Assembly: GCF_009908295.1 (NCBI RefSeq)
Contig: NZ_JAAALO010000004.1
Coordinates: 790,629 to 854,628 of the forward strand
DNA length: 64,000 nt
From: Micromonospora rubida
Lineage (GTDB): Bacteria; Actinomycetota; Actinomycetes; Mycobacteriales; Micromonosporaceae
Direction: 5' to 3'
The notes beneath the pieces were generated by a model. It had not been told where the DNA came from and ran no database searches. It saw nothing but the letters and a program-made list of their open reading frames with translations. Positions 14,668 to 23,283 of this stretch are shown one piece after another. The first letter of the stretch is position 1. Each line of letters starts with the position of its first letter. A program made the translations under genes and the position numbers.

Positions 14668-16065
14668 TCAGGGGCGGAGGTTGACGATCCAGCCGTACAG
14701 GCCGCAGACCCAGGCCGCGAGCGGGACCAGCGAGATGATCAGCATGATCTCGACGATGTCCAGGAGCCGGCCCCAGACCGGCGAGATCCGCTTGCCCGCC
14801 ACGGTCAGCCCGTAGATCAGGCTGATCACGGCCACCACGACCAGGCCGCCGAGGACCACGCCGAGCCGGAGGGCCGTGGAACCGGCGGCGAAGGTGGCCG
14901 CCGCCGTCAGGCCGAGCCCGAGGGTGCCGGCCAGGAGTACCGGGGCGCGCTGGGCGCGGCCGATGAACGGCCGGGCGCGCAGCAGCGACAGCAGGGCCAG
15001 CACCAGGCAGAGCAGCGTCGACGGCAGCCGGCCGTCGAGGGCGAGGACGACCTCCCCGCCCAGCACCAGCAGCGCCACCGTCCACAGCAGGCCGGTGAGG
15101 AACGCGTCGGCCCGCTCGCTGAGCCGCAGCACCTGGCGGCCGTCGACAGTCTCGGTGTCGGTCTTCAGGTCGTCCGGGCCGGTCGGGATGGACGGGACGG
15201 GCAGCCGGGCCAGCCGGTAGGACGCCATGGGCAGGGCTGGCAGGAACCCGAACGCGACCGTGGCGACCACCGCGGCGGCGGCCGGGGCGCCGACGGAGAA
15301 CGCCAGGCTCACCACCGCGCCGAGGCCCACCGCCGCGCCGACGGCGGTCGCGCCGAAGAAGAGCGGGAGCCGGTCGCCGACCGCCAGCGCCGCGACCGCA
15401 CCGAACACCACCACGGCGGTCGCCGCGAGCAGCACGTGCGGGCTGGCCAGCTCGGTCAGCGCCCGGTCACCGGCCAGCACCAGCAGGCCGCCGATCGCGG
15501 CGTGCCCGATGCCGGCCAGGGCGAGCACCGAGCCGGTCCGGCTGTCACCGGCAGCCCGGGACAGCACCGCGGCGCTGACCACCAGGGCAACCGCGACCAG
15601 CAGGGCGGCGATCGCGCCGGGAAGCTGCGGCGGGCCGGCGAACAGCGCCGCCAGCGCTCCTGCGGACAGCGCCGCCGCGGCGAAGAGCACCGAGAACGAG
15701 CGGGTGGTGCCCACCTGCCAGCTACCCGGACGCTGGTTGGTCGCGGTGGCCACCGCGTCCACCACGTCGTCGAAGACGATCTCCGGGGCCGCTGCGGCGC
15801 GGGGGGTGAAGTAGAGCACCTCGCCGTCGCGGAGGCCGAGCTGCGCGGCGGTCCGGCCACCGTCGAGCGGCTGCCCACCGAGCCGGGCGAGGCTCCAGCC
15901 GCCGTGCCGGACCCCATCGTCGGCGAGGTCCTCACCGGCGTGCCGGAGCAGGGTCGGCAGCAGGTCGGCCAGCGGCACGTCGGTGGGGAGGGCGAGATCC
16001 ATCCTGGTCCGGGGCGCCACGATGGTGATCCGGCTCAGACCACCGGTCGCCGTCTTCGTCGCCAC
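14668..16065 (-). CDS. eccD: Type VII secretion integral membrane protein EccD
   Basis: A 465-residue protein. The first 95 residues are a ubiquitin-like (YukD) domain beginning SRITIVAPRTRMDLALPTDV. A linker precedes about eleven membrane helices that fill the rest. This is the EccD plan; EccD forms the central membrane cavity of the ESX translocon. GTG 16065 is preceded by GAGGAGG; the upstream ATG in frame at 16137 lacks a site. It is transcribed divergently from eccC and converges with eccE with five bases between the stops. Confidence 0.96.
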   Translation of the reverse strand: MATKTATGGLSRITIVAPRTRMDLALPTDVPLADLLPTLLRHAGEDLADDGVRHGGWSLARLGGQPLDGGRTAAQLGLRDGEVLYFTPRAAAAPEIVFDDVVDAVATATNQRPGSWQVGTTRSFSVLFAAAALSAGALAALFAGPPQLPGAIAALLVAVALVVSAAVLSRAAGDSRTGSVLALAGIGHAAIGGLLVLAGDRALTELASPHVLLAATAVVVFGAVAALAVGDRLPLFFGATAVGAAVGLGAVVSLAFSVGAPAAAAVVATVAFGFLPALPMASYRLARLPVPSIPTGPDDLKTDTETVDGRQVLRLSERADAFLTGLLWTVALLVLGGEVVLALDGRLPSTLLCLVLALLSLLRARPFIGRAQRAPVLLAGTLGLGLTAAATFAAGSTALRLGVVLGGLVVVAVISLIYGLTVAGKRISPVWGRLLDIVEIMLIISLVPLAAWVCGLYGWIVNLRP

Positions 16066-16267
16066 TGTGGCCTCCTCGCGCTCGCCTACGCTCCACCCCA
16101 CCGGGGCGGCACCGCCCCGTGGGTCCACGACGCCCACGGGAGATTACCTACGATGGCGTCCACGTACGATGCCCACCCGACGGCCCGCAGTCGGTCGTCG
16201 TGCCCCCCGGCCGCACCTCGCGTCGCGCCGGTCGGTGTCCGGGCCGCTTCTGGGGGAGGAGACAGCC

Positions 16268-19200
16268 GTGAGCACCGTGGTGTTCCGCCGGCTTCCGCGC
16301 CAATCGGGGCCCGCCCTGCCACGTGGCGAGGTGCTGCTGGAGTCCCCGCCCGAGCTGCCCGAACAGACCCCTCGGGGGATGGGGCAGCTGCTGATGATCC
16401 TGCCGATGGTCTGCGGCGCCGGCGCGATGGCGTTCCTCTACGCCGGCCGGGGCGGCGGCATGATGACGTACGTCGTCGGTGGGCTGTTCGGCGTCTCGAT
16501 GCTCGGCATGGCGCTCGGGTCGATGGGCAACGGCGGCAACGACAAGGCCGAGCTGAACGCCGAGCGGCGCGACTACATGCGCTACCTCGCCCAGATGCGC
16601 AAGCGCACCCGGCGCGCGGCCGAGCAGCAGCGGGCCGCGATGGCCTGGCGGCACCCGGAGCCCGACGCGCTCTGGTCGATCGCCGCGTCCCGCCGGCTCT
16701 GGGAGCGGCGGGTCACCGAGGACGACTTCGGCGAGGCCCGGGTCGCGGTCGGCCCGCAGCGGCTGGCGGTGGAGATCGTTCCGCCGGAGACCAAACCGGT
16801 GGAGGACCTGGAGCCGATGAGCGCGATCGCGCTGCGGCGGTTCGTCCGGGCCCACTCGACGGTGCCGGGCCTGCCCACCGCGCTGTCCGTGCGGGCGTTC
16901 TCCCGGGTGGCGCTGCGGGGCGAGCGGGAGCCCGTGCTCGACCTGGCCCGGGCGATGCTGGGCCAGCTCGTCACCTTCCACGCCCCGGACGACATCGTCG
17001 TCGCGGTGGTGGCCGCCCCGGAGCGGCAGCCGGCCTGGGACTGGGTGAAGTGGCTGCCGCACGCCCAGCACCCCGGCCGCACCGACGCGGCGGGCGCCCG
17101 CCGGTTGGTCTTCGCCACCCTCGCCGAGGCCGAGGAGTCCCTCGCCGACGAGCTGGCCGGCCGGCCCCGGTTCTCCCCGGAGGCGAAGCCGCTGACCACC
17201 GCGCCGCACGTGGTGGTGCTGATCGACGGCGGCGAGGTCGCCGCAACCTGCCACCTGACCGGCCCGAGCCTGCTGGGCACCACCGTCGTCGACCTGTCCG
17301 GCACCGTCCCCCGGGACGCCGGCCGCTGGCTGCTCTGCCTGGACGTCGGCGACGGCGACACGCTCGACCTGGTCCGGGGGACGTCGGTGACGCGGCTGGG
17401 CCAGCCGGACCGGCTCACCGCAGCCGCGGCCGAGGGACTGGCCCGGCAGATCGCCCCCTACCGGCTCTCCCAGCAGCAGGCCAGCGCCGAGGAGCCGCTG
17501 GCCCGCAGCACGGAGCTGCCCGACCTGCTCGGCATCGGCGACGCCGCCACGGTCGACACCCAGCGGACCTGGCGCCCGCGCAGCCAACGGGACCGACTGC
17601 GCATCCCGCTCGGCGTGGGCCCGGACGGCAACGTCGTCGAGCTGGACTTCAAGGAGTCCGCGCACGAGGGCATGGGCCCGCACGGCCTGGTCATCGGCGC
17701 GACCGGCTCCGGCAAGAGCGAGTTGCTCCGTACGGTGGTCGCCGCGCTCGCGGTCACCCACTCGTCGGAGGAGCTGAACTTCGTCCTGGTCGACTTCAAG
17801 GGCGGCGCGACGTTCGCCTCGCTCGACGCGCTGCCGCACACCAGCGCGGTGATCACCAACCTCTCCGACGAGCTGCCCCTGGTCGACCGGATGCGCGACG
17901 CCCTGGCCGGCGAGATGAACCGCCGCCAAGAGGTGCTGCGCGCCGCCGGCAACTACGTCTCCCGGTTCGAGTACGAGAAGGCGCGCGCCGCCGGTGAGCC
18001 GCTGGACCCGATGCCCAGCCTGCTCATCATCTGCGACGAGTTCAGCGAGCTGCTCGCCGCGAAGCCGGACTTCATCGACCTGTTCGTGATGATCGGCCGG
18101 CTCGGCCGGTCGCTCGGCGTGCACCTGCTCCTGGCCAGCCAGCGGCTGGAGGAGGGCAAGCTGCGCGGCCTGGACACCCACCTGTCGTACCGGATCGGCC
18201 TGCGTACCTTCTCGGCGGTGGAGAGCCGGATCGTGCTCGGCGTGCCGGACGCGTACGAGCTGCCCAGCGCCCCGGGTCACGGGTACCTGAAGACCGACAC
18301 CACCACCATGCTGCGGTTCCGGGCCGCGTACGTGTCCGGGCCGTACCGGGCGGCGGGGGAGCAGAAGTCGTCGCAGGCGCTGGTGCAGCGCCGGATCGTG
18401 CCGTACGGCACGGACTTCGTGCCGGTGCGCGCCCCGGAGCTGACGGTGGAGCCCGTGGCCGAGCCTGAGCAGCAGGCGGACGGCAAGGCCGTGGCGATGC
18501 TCGACGTGCTGATCGACCAGCTCGCCGGCCGGGGTCGCCCGGCCCACCAGGTCTGGCTGCCGCCGCTGTCCGAGCCGCCGAGCCTGCTCGACCTGCTCAG
18601 CCCGCTCGCCGTCGACAAGACGCACGGCCTGACCAACTCGGGCTGGCAGGGCCGGGGCCGGCTCACCGTCCCCGTCGGCGTGGTCGACCGCCCGTACGAG
18701 CAGCGGCGCGACCCGATGATGGTGGAGCTGGCCGGCGCGGGCGGCAACGTGGTCATCGTCGGCGCCTCGCTCAGCGGCAAGAGCACCATGCTGCGGTCGA
18801 TGCTGGCCTCACTGGCGCTCACCCACACCCCGCGTGAGGCGCAGTTCTTCTGCCTCGACTTCGGCGGCGGCGCGCTGCGCAGCCTGGAGGGGCTGCCGCA
18901 CATGGCCGGCGTGGCCGGCCGGCGCGACGCCGAGGCGGTCCGCCGGACGGTCGCCGAGGTGGTCGGGATCATCGACGAGCGCGAGCAGCGGTTCGCCCAG
19001 AACGGCATCGACTCGGTGGCCGGCTACCGCCGCCGTCGGGCGGCCGGCGAGTTCGCCGACGACCCGTTCGGCGACGTCTTCCTCGTGGTGGACGGCTGGA
19101 ACACGCTGCGCCAGGAGTACGAGGAGCTGGAGCAGACCATTACGAACCTGGCCAACCGGGGGCTGGGTTTCGGGGTGCACGTGGTGGTCACGGCGGTGCG

Positions 19201-20227
19201 CTGGGCGGAGATCCGGATGAGCATGCGGGACCTGCTCGGCACCAAGCTGGAGCTGCGGCTCGGCGACCCGACCGAGTCCGAGATCGACCGCCGGGCCTCG
19301 CAGAACGTCCCGGAGAGGACCCCGGGCCGCGGTCTGACCCGCGACAAGCTGCACTTCATGGCTGCGGTGTCCCGGATCGACGGCCGCCGGGACGTCGACG
19401 ACCTGACCGAGGCGTCGGTCGCGTTGGCCGGGCATGTGGCGCGGGCGTGGCCGGGCACGCCGGCCCCGAAGGTCCGGCTGTTGCCGCGCCGGCTGCCGCT
19501 GCACGAGCTGGCCCGGGTCGTCGACCGGTCGGCACCCGGCCTGCCGATCGGTGTCAACGAGTCGGCGCTCGCTCCGGTGTACCTGGACCTGGCGAACGAG
19601 CCGCACCTGACGGTCTTCGGCGACGCCGAGTGCGGCAAGACCAACCTGCTGCGGGTCATCGCGAAGGGAATCGTCGAGCGGTACACCCCGGCGCAGGCGC
19701 GGCTGGTCATCGCCGACTACCGGCGCGGCCTGCTGGGCGCGGTGGAGGGCGAGCACCTGCTCGACTACGCGCCGTCCAACCAGGCATTCGGTCAGGGGCT
19801 CGGGTCGATCCGCAGCGCCCTGTCGAACCGGCTGCCCGGGCCGGACGTCACCACCGCCCAGCTGCGCGACCGGAGCTGGTGGAAGGGGCCGGACCTCTAC
19901 ATCCTGGTGGACGACTACGACCTGGTCGCCTCCGGCGGCAGCAACCCGCTCACTGCGTTGCAGGAGCTGCTGCCGCAGGCCCGCGACATCGGCCTGCACC
20001 TGATCATCACCCGCCGCGTGGGCGGCGTGGCGCGGGCGCTGTACGAGCCGGTGCTGCAACGCCTCCGCGAGCTGGACTCCCCGGGCCTGCTGATGTCCGG
20101 CAACCGGGAGGAGGGGGCGGTCTTCGGCACGCTGCGTCCCAGTCCGCAGCCGCCGGGCCGGGGCACCCTGGTGCGCCGCCGCGACGGTCAGCAGCTCATC
20201 CAGACGGCCTGGTCCGAGCCGGCCTAG
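16268..20227 (+). CDS. eccC: Type VII secretion ATPase EccC (EccCa-EccCb fusion)
   Basis: A 1319-residue FtsK/SpoIIIE-family motor. Two membrane helices lie near residues 40-80. Three ATPase domains follow, with Walker A motifs GATGSGKSELL (about residue 477), GASLSGKSTMLRS (about 832) and GDAECGKTNLLRV (about 1118). Walker B-type segments include SLLIICDEFSELLA in the first and VFLVVDGWNTL in the second; the third has LYILVDDYDLV. EccC recognises the C-terminal signal of WXG100 dimers and powers export. GTG 16268 follows GGGGGAGGAGAC. A WXG100 pair lies downstream, as in canonical ESX loci. Confidence 0.98.
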   Translation: MSTVVFRRLPRQSGPALPRGEVLLESPPELPEQTPRGMGQLLMILPMVCGAGAMAFLYAGRGGGMMTYVVGGLFGVSMLGMALGSMGNGGNDKAELNAERRDYMRYLAQMRKRTRRAAEQQRAAMAWRHPEPDALWSIAASRRLWERRVTEDDFGEARVAVGPQRLAVEIVPPETKPVEDLEPMSAIALRRFVRAHSTVPGLPTALSVRAFSRVALRGEREPVLDLARAMLGQLVTFHAPDDIVVAVVAAPERQPAWDWVKWLPHAQHPGRTDAAGARRLVFATLAEAEESLADELAGRPRFSPEAKPLTTAPHVVVLIDGGEVAATCHLTGPSLLGTTVVDLSGTVPRDAGRWLLCLDVGDGDTLDLVRGTSVTRLGQPDRLTAAAAEGLARQIAPYRLSQQQASAEEPLARSTELPDLLGIGDAATVDTQRTWRPRSQRDRLRIPLGVGPDGNVVELDFKESAHEGMGPHGLVIGATGSGKSELLRTVVAALAVTHSSEELNFVLVDFKGGATFASLDALPHTSAVITNLSDELPLVDRMRDALAGEMNRRQEVLRAAGNYVSRFEYEKARAAGEPLDPMPSLLIICDEFSELLAAKPDFIDLFVMIGRLGRSLGVHLLLASQRLEEGKLRGLDTHLSYRIGLRTFSAVESRIVLGVPDAYELPSAPGHGYLKTDTTTMLRFRAAYVSGPYRAAGEQKSSQALVQRRIVPYGTDFVPVRAPELTVEPVAEPEQQADGKAVAMLDVLIDQLAGRGRPAHQVWLPPLSEPPSLLDLLSPLAVDKTHGLTNSGWQGRGRLTVPVGVVDRPYEQRRDPMMVELAGAGGNVVIVGASLSGKSTMLRSMLASLALTHTPREAQFFCLDFGGGALRSLEGLPHMAGVAGRRDAEAVRRTVAEVVGIIDEREQRFAQNGIDSVAGYRRRRAAGEFADDPFGDVFLVVDGWNTLRQEYEELEQTITNLANRGLGFGVHVVVTAVRWAEIRMSMRDLLGTKLELRLGDPTESEIDRRASQNVPERTPGRGLTRDKLHFMAAVSRIDGRRDVDDLTEASVALAGHVARAWPGTPAPKVRLLPRRLPLHELARVVDRSAPGLPIGVNESALAPVYLDLANEPHLTVFGDAECGKTNLLRVIAKGIVERYTPAQARLVIADYRRGLLGAVEGEHLLDYAPSNQAFGQGLGSIRSALSNRLPGPDVTTAQLRDRSWWKGPDLYILVDDYDLVASGGSNPLTALQELLPQARDIGLHLIITRRVGGVARALYEPVLQRLRELDSPGLLMSGNREEGAVFGTLRPSPQPPGRGTLVRRRDGQQLIQTAWSEPA

Positions 20228-20564
20228 GGACGGACGTCGGGCCACTCCTCAGGCAGCGTCGAGCCGATCGTCGCTTGTCAAGAAAGGGCCGTGATGAGCA
20301 CTGCGCGGGGTTATGGGGGCGCTGTGGAGACATGCTGCGCCAGGCGCAGGAGCAGCGGCGTCGGCTGGCCCTGGTCGCCCAACTGGCCCGGGTGACCTGG
20401 GCCAAGCGGGCCAGCGAGGTCGTGCTCTGAAATCCGGGGCTGCGCTGGATTGACGAAATCGGTTACGGTCTGACTGGAGTGTCCGTCGGCGGGGTCGGTG
20501 CCTTGCCGCGGGGGAAGGCGCGGCAGAGTCCGGCCGCCACAACGATGACGGAAGGGTGTGAAGC
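20228..20564. other. Leader region of the WXG100 pair
   Basis: No accepted gene. A 32-codon ORF with an Arg/Gln/Leu-rich product (20332-20430) has no ribosome binding site. TTGACG at 20450-20455 could be a -35 element for the WXG100 genes, but no good -10 follows at the right distance, so the promoter is not placed. Confidence 0.4.
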
Positions 20565-20873
20565 ATGGCGTTCGAGGTCGAAGCATCGACTCTTCATACC
20601 GCGGCGAATGACGTGCGGTCCACGCGTAGCGAGGTCGACGGCGAGCTGAAGAAGCTGCTGGGCGTGGTCGACGACCTGGCGATCGCCTGGAAGGGGCAGG
20701 CGTCCGGGGGCTTCCAGATCCTCATGAAGCGCTGGAACGAGGACACCAGGGTGCTGTTGACGGCGATGGACGACATCGCCGACCTGCTCGACAAGTCCGG
20801 CACGACCCACCAGGTCAACGACGAAGAGCAGCAGCAGATGCTGGACAAGTTCCACTCTGCTCTGAACCCGTGA
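20565..20873 (+). CDS. WXG100-family ESX substrate (EsxB-like)
   Basis: A 102-residue helical hairpin with the turn motif IAWKGQASGGF at about residues 42-52. The end resembles that of the CFP-10 family: in CFP-10 the export signal YxxxD is followed by EEQQQ, and here the same place reads HQVNDEEQQQ, so His replaces the Tyr. ATG 20565 follows GGAAGGGTG. The partner WXG100 gene follows 28 bases later, and the two products should form the usual heterodimer exported through EccC. Confidence 0.95.
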   Translation: MAFEVEASTLHTAANDVRSTRSEVDGELKKLLGVVDDLAIAWKGQASGGFQILMKRWNEDTRVLLTAMDDIADLLDKSGTTHQVNDEEQQQMLDKFHSALNP

Positions 20874-20901
20874 CCGGCAGTCAGGCGCAGAGGAGGAAAT
20901 C

Positions 20902-21180
20902 GTGACGATCAAGGTTGACTACGCTGTCCTCGAGAGCAGCAACCAGCAGATGACGGCCATCGCGCGGACTCTCGACGAGAAGCTCGACACGCTGCGGGCC
21001 ATGCTGACCAGGCTCCAGTGGGAGGGCGAGGACCGCGTCGCCTACCAGCAGCACCAGGCAAAGTGGGACACCGCCGTCCGGGACATCAACAAGATCCTGA
21101 ACGAGATCGGCGGCGCCGTAGGAATCGCCCGCGCGAACTACGTCACCACCGAGATGAGCAATTCCAAGGTCTGGGGCTGA
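20902..21180 (+). CDS. WXG100-family ESX substrate (EsxA-like)
   Basis: A 92-residue helical hairpin with the turn LQWEGEDRVAY (WxG is W-E-G) and a C-terminal NYVTTEMSNSKVWG. The YxxxE export motif is intact here, unlike in its partner at 20565. GTG 20902 has GAGGAGG nine bases upstream. A strong hairpin follows the gene and separates the pair from the downstream mycosin gene, allowing higher expression of the two small substrates than of the rest of the operon. Confidence 0.95.
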   Translation: MTIKVDYAVLESSNQQMTAIARTLDEKLDTLRAMLTRLQWEGEDRVAYQQHQAKWDTAVRDINKILNEIGGAVGIARANYVTTEMSNSKVWG

Positions 21181-21193
21181 GATAGTTACCGGC

Positions 21194-21228
21194 ACGGCTC
21201 CGGTCCGGCTCGACCGGACCGGAGCCGT
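21194..21228 (+). terminator. Intra-operon hairpin after the WXG100 pair
   Basis: A perfect 15-bp stem (21194-21208 with 21214-21228) and 5-base loop, 13 bases beyond the stop. Only a weak T-rich stretch follows (TCTGTGTG), so partial read-through into the mycosin gene is plausible. Confidence 0.8.
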
Positions 21229-21264
21229 TCTGTGTGACGGGTCGACGAGGGTCCTGGGGGAGCG

Positions 21265-22689
21265 ATGCGTACGGGGAAGCACCGCCGGCCGCTGCTGCGG
21301 TCCGCTGCCGCCGTGTTGGCGCTGATAACCGCCGCCGGAGCCGGCCTGCTGGCCGGGCCCGCGCCGGCCCGCGCCGCCGACACGGTGCGCGGCCTCCAGT
21401 GGTACCTCGACACGTTGCGTATTCCCGAGGCGCACAAGCTGACCAAGGGCAAGGGCGTGACGGTCGCCGTCGTCGACGGCGGGGTGTACGCCGCGCATCC
21501 CGATCTGTTGGGTCAGGTCCTGCCGGGCACCTCCTTCTCGAAGGACGTGCCGGCCGACGGTCGTTCCGACCCGGACCGCGAGAACGGCCACGGCACCAAG
21601 ATGGCCGGCATCATCGCCGGGCGGGGCGGCGGGTCCATGCACCAGTTGGGCATCGCCCCGGAGGCGAAGATCCTGCCGGTAGCCCTCGGCCCGACGCGCG
21701 ACTGGGACCTCGCGAGCGGCATCCGCTGGGCTGCCGACCACGGCGCGGACGTGATCAACCTGTCCGTCGGCTACACCGGCAGCGATCCGCAGGTCACCGA
21801 GGCCGTGCGGTACGCGCTCGGCAAGGGAGCGGTGCTGGTGGCCGCCGCCGGCAACCGCCGGGTCGACCGGGCCGTGCCGCTGCCGGGCAACATCCCCGGC
21901 GTCCTCGCCGTCGGTGCCACCGGGAAGACCGGGTCCCTCTGGAGCGGGTCGGTGACCGGCCCGGAGGTGGGGCTGGCCGCGCCCGGTGTGCGGATCATCG
22001 GCCCGGTGCCGCCACCGGTCTCGCCGAACGGCTACGGCGTGACCGACGGGACCAGCGACGCGACGGCGGTGGTATCCGGGATCGCCGCGCTGGTGCGGTC
22101 CCGCTATCCCGATCTCGATGCCGCCGACGTGGTGAACCGGCTGATCCGCACCGCACGGGACCAGGGCGCCCGGGGCCGCGACCCGGAGTACGGCTTCGGC
22201 TCGGTCGACGTGCTGGCCGCGTTGACCCGCTCGGTGCCGAAGGTCGACGCGAACCCGCTGCTGACCGGCGCCTCGCCGACGCCCCCGGCGGCCTCGGACG
22301 GGGGCGGCGAGGACGGCGACGACCGGCCGGCGATCTCCGTCGGGCTGGCCGACAACGCACCGATCCAGCTCGGGCTCTGCCTGCTCGCGGTGCTCCTCGT
22401 GGGCGCGGTGGTCGTGGTGCTGATCGTGGTGAACCGACGGGCGGCGCGACGCCGCGTACCGCAGGCCCCGGTGGGCGGCCCACCGCCGCCACCCGGGCTG
22501 GCGCCACCGGGCCACGGCCCCTGGCCGGGCCAGCAGCACCCGCAGCAGCCGCGACCGCTCGGGCAGCCGACGGCCCCGCACCCGTATGGGCAGCAGGGCC
22601 CACATCCGTACGGCCCGGCGGGGCGGCCGGGCCCGCAGCCGGGCGGCGGGCAGACCGGGGCTCCCCCGGCGGGCCCGCAGCCGCGTTGA
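21265..22689 (+). CDS. mycP: Mycosin-type S8 serine protease MycP
   Basis: A 474-residue protein with a signal peptide (about residues 1-38, ending ARAADT). The subtilisin domain has catalytic Asp in VTVAVVDGGV, His in NGHGTKMAG, oxyanion Asn in AAAGN and Ser in GTSDATAVVSG. A Ser/Gly/Asp linker, a C-terminal membrane helix (LGLCLLAVLLVGAVVVVLIVV) and a Pro/Gly/Gln-rich cytoplasmic tail of about 80 residues follow. Mycosins cap the ESX translocon on the outside. This one has no Cys pair in the protease domain, unlike the second mycosin at 24737. It lies downstream of the WXG100 pair behind a hairpin. Confidence 0.95.
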   Translation: MRTGKHRRPLLRSAAAVLALITAAGAGLLAGPAPARAADTVRGLQWYLDTLRIPEAHKLTKGKGVTVAVVDGGVYAAHPDLLGQVLPGTSFSKDVPADGRSDPDRENGHGTKMAGIIAGRGGGSMHQLGIAPEAKILPVALGPTRDWDLASGIRWAADHGADVINLSVGYTGSDPQVTEAVRYALGKGAVLVAAAGNRRVDRAVPLPGNIPGVLAVGATGKTGSLWSGSVTGPEVGLAAPGVRIIGPVPPPVSPNGYGVTDGTSDATAVVSGIAALVRSRYPDLDAADVVNRLIRTARDQGARGRDPEYGFGSVDVLAALTRSVPKVDANPLLTGASPTPPAASDGGGEDGDDRPAISVGLADNAPIQLGLCLLAVLLVGAVVVVLIVVNRRAARRRVPQAPVGGPPPPPGLAPPGHGPWPGQQHPQQPRPLGQPTAPHPYGQQGPHPYGPAGRPGPQPGGGQTGAPPAGPQPR

Positions 22690-22726
22690 CACCGACACCT
22701 GAGATGCGGGGCCAGGGGAGGGCACC

Positions 22727-23266
22727 ATGAGCGACGATGACAACGATCCGGACCGGGTGAACGTCGATTTCCCCATTCCGATGCCGAACCCGATGTTTCC
22801 CGGCGTGGGCGACATCCGGGGGATCAGCTTCGACCGGATCGGCGTGGACCAGGCCGAGACGCCGTCCGGGCTGGTCGCCGGGAGCTGCGAGCGGGGCGTC
22901 GCGACGGAGTGGGACGCCAGCAGCCTCGACTCGGCCATCACCTGGCTCGAGACGCACGCCGGCTACCTCCATCGGCTCTCCTACGACATGGTCGACATCA
23001 AGGAGAAGCTCGGTGGCGACCAGGCCATAACGGGCAAGGGGCCGCTCGGCGGCTTCCAGTACGCCAAGCAGCTGGCCCAGCAGCACCAGCAGACGTACAG
23101 CAGCACGGAGAGTGGGCTGCGCACCCTGTCGGCGAACCTGTACACGGCCGCCGAGGCGCTCCGCACGGTCAAGCAGAACTTCGAGACCGCCGAGGGCGCG
23201 AACGCCATGACGGCCCAGGAGATGCAGCAGGCCTTCACCGACGCCGCTCCCGGCGGCGGCAGGTAG
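22727..23266 (+). CDS. WXG100-like ESX-associated small protein
   Basis: A 179-residue protein with a Pro/Met/Asp-rich N-terminal segment (about residues 1-45: FPIPMPNPMFPGVGD), followed by a two-helix domain resembling WXG100/EspC proteins. Near the end of the second helix it reads NFETAEGANA, aligned with NYKTTEARNA and NYVTTEMSNS of other proteins of the locus, with Phe in the Tyr position. There is no signal peptide. It lies 37 bases after mycP and 17 bases before the long Gly-rich protein, with which it probably pairs in the same way as 11267 pairs with 9967. Confidence 0.8.
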   Translation: MSDDDNDPDRVNVDFPIPMPNPMFPGVGDIRGISFDRIGVDQAETPSGLVAGSCERGVATEWDASSLDSAITWLETHAGYLHRLSYDMVDIKEKLGGDQAITGKGPLGGFQYAKQLAQQHQQTYSSTESGLRTLSANLYTAAEALRTVKQNFETAEGANAMTAQEMQQAFTDAAPGGGR

Positions 23267-23283
23267 AGCGGGGGTAACGGGAC

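Noticed and set aside
16148..18625. 825-codon open frame antisense to eccC, and many other long antisense frames (e.g. 35375-33375, 47839-45920, 60707-58929)
   Set aside because: These are shadows produced by high GC content. The products are Arg/Pro/Gly/His-rich without motifs, while the opposite strands encode clear families.
20332..20430. 32-codon ORF upstream of the WXG100 pair
   Set aside because: No ribosome binding site and no recognisable features; left as part of the leader region.
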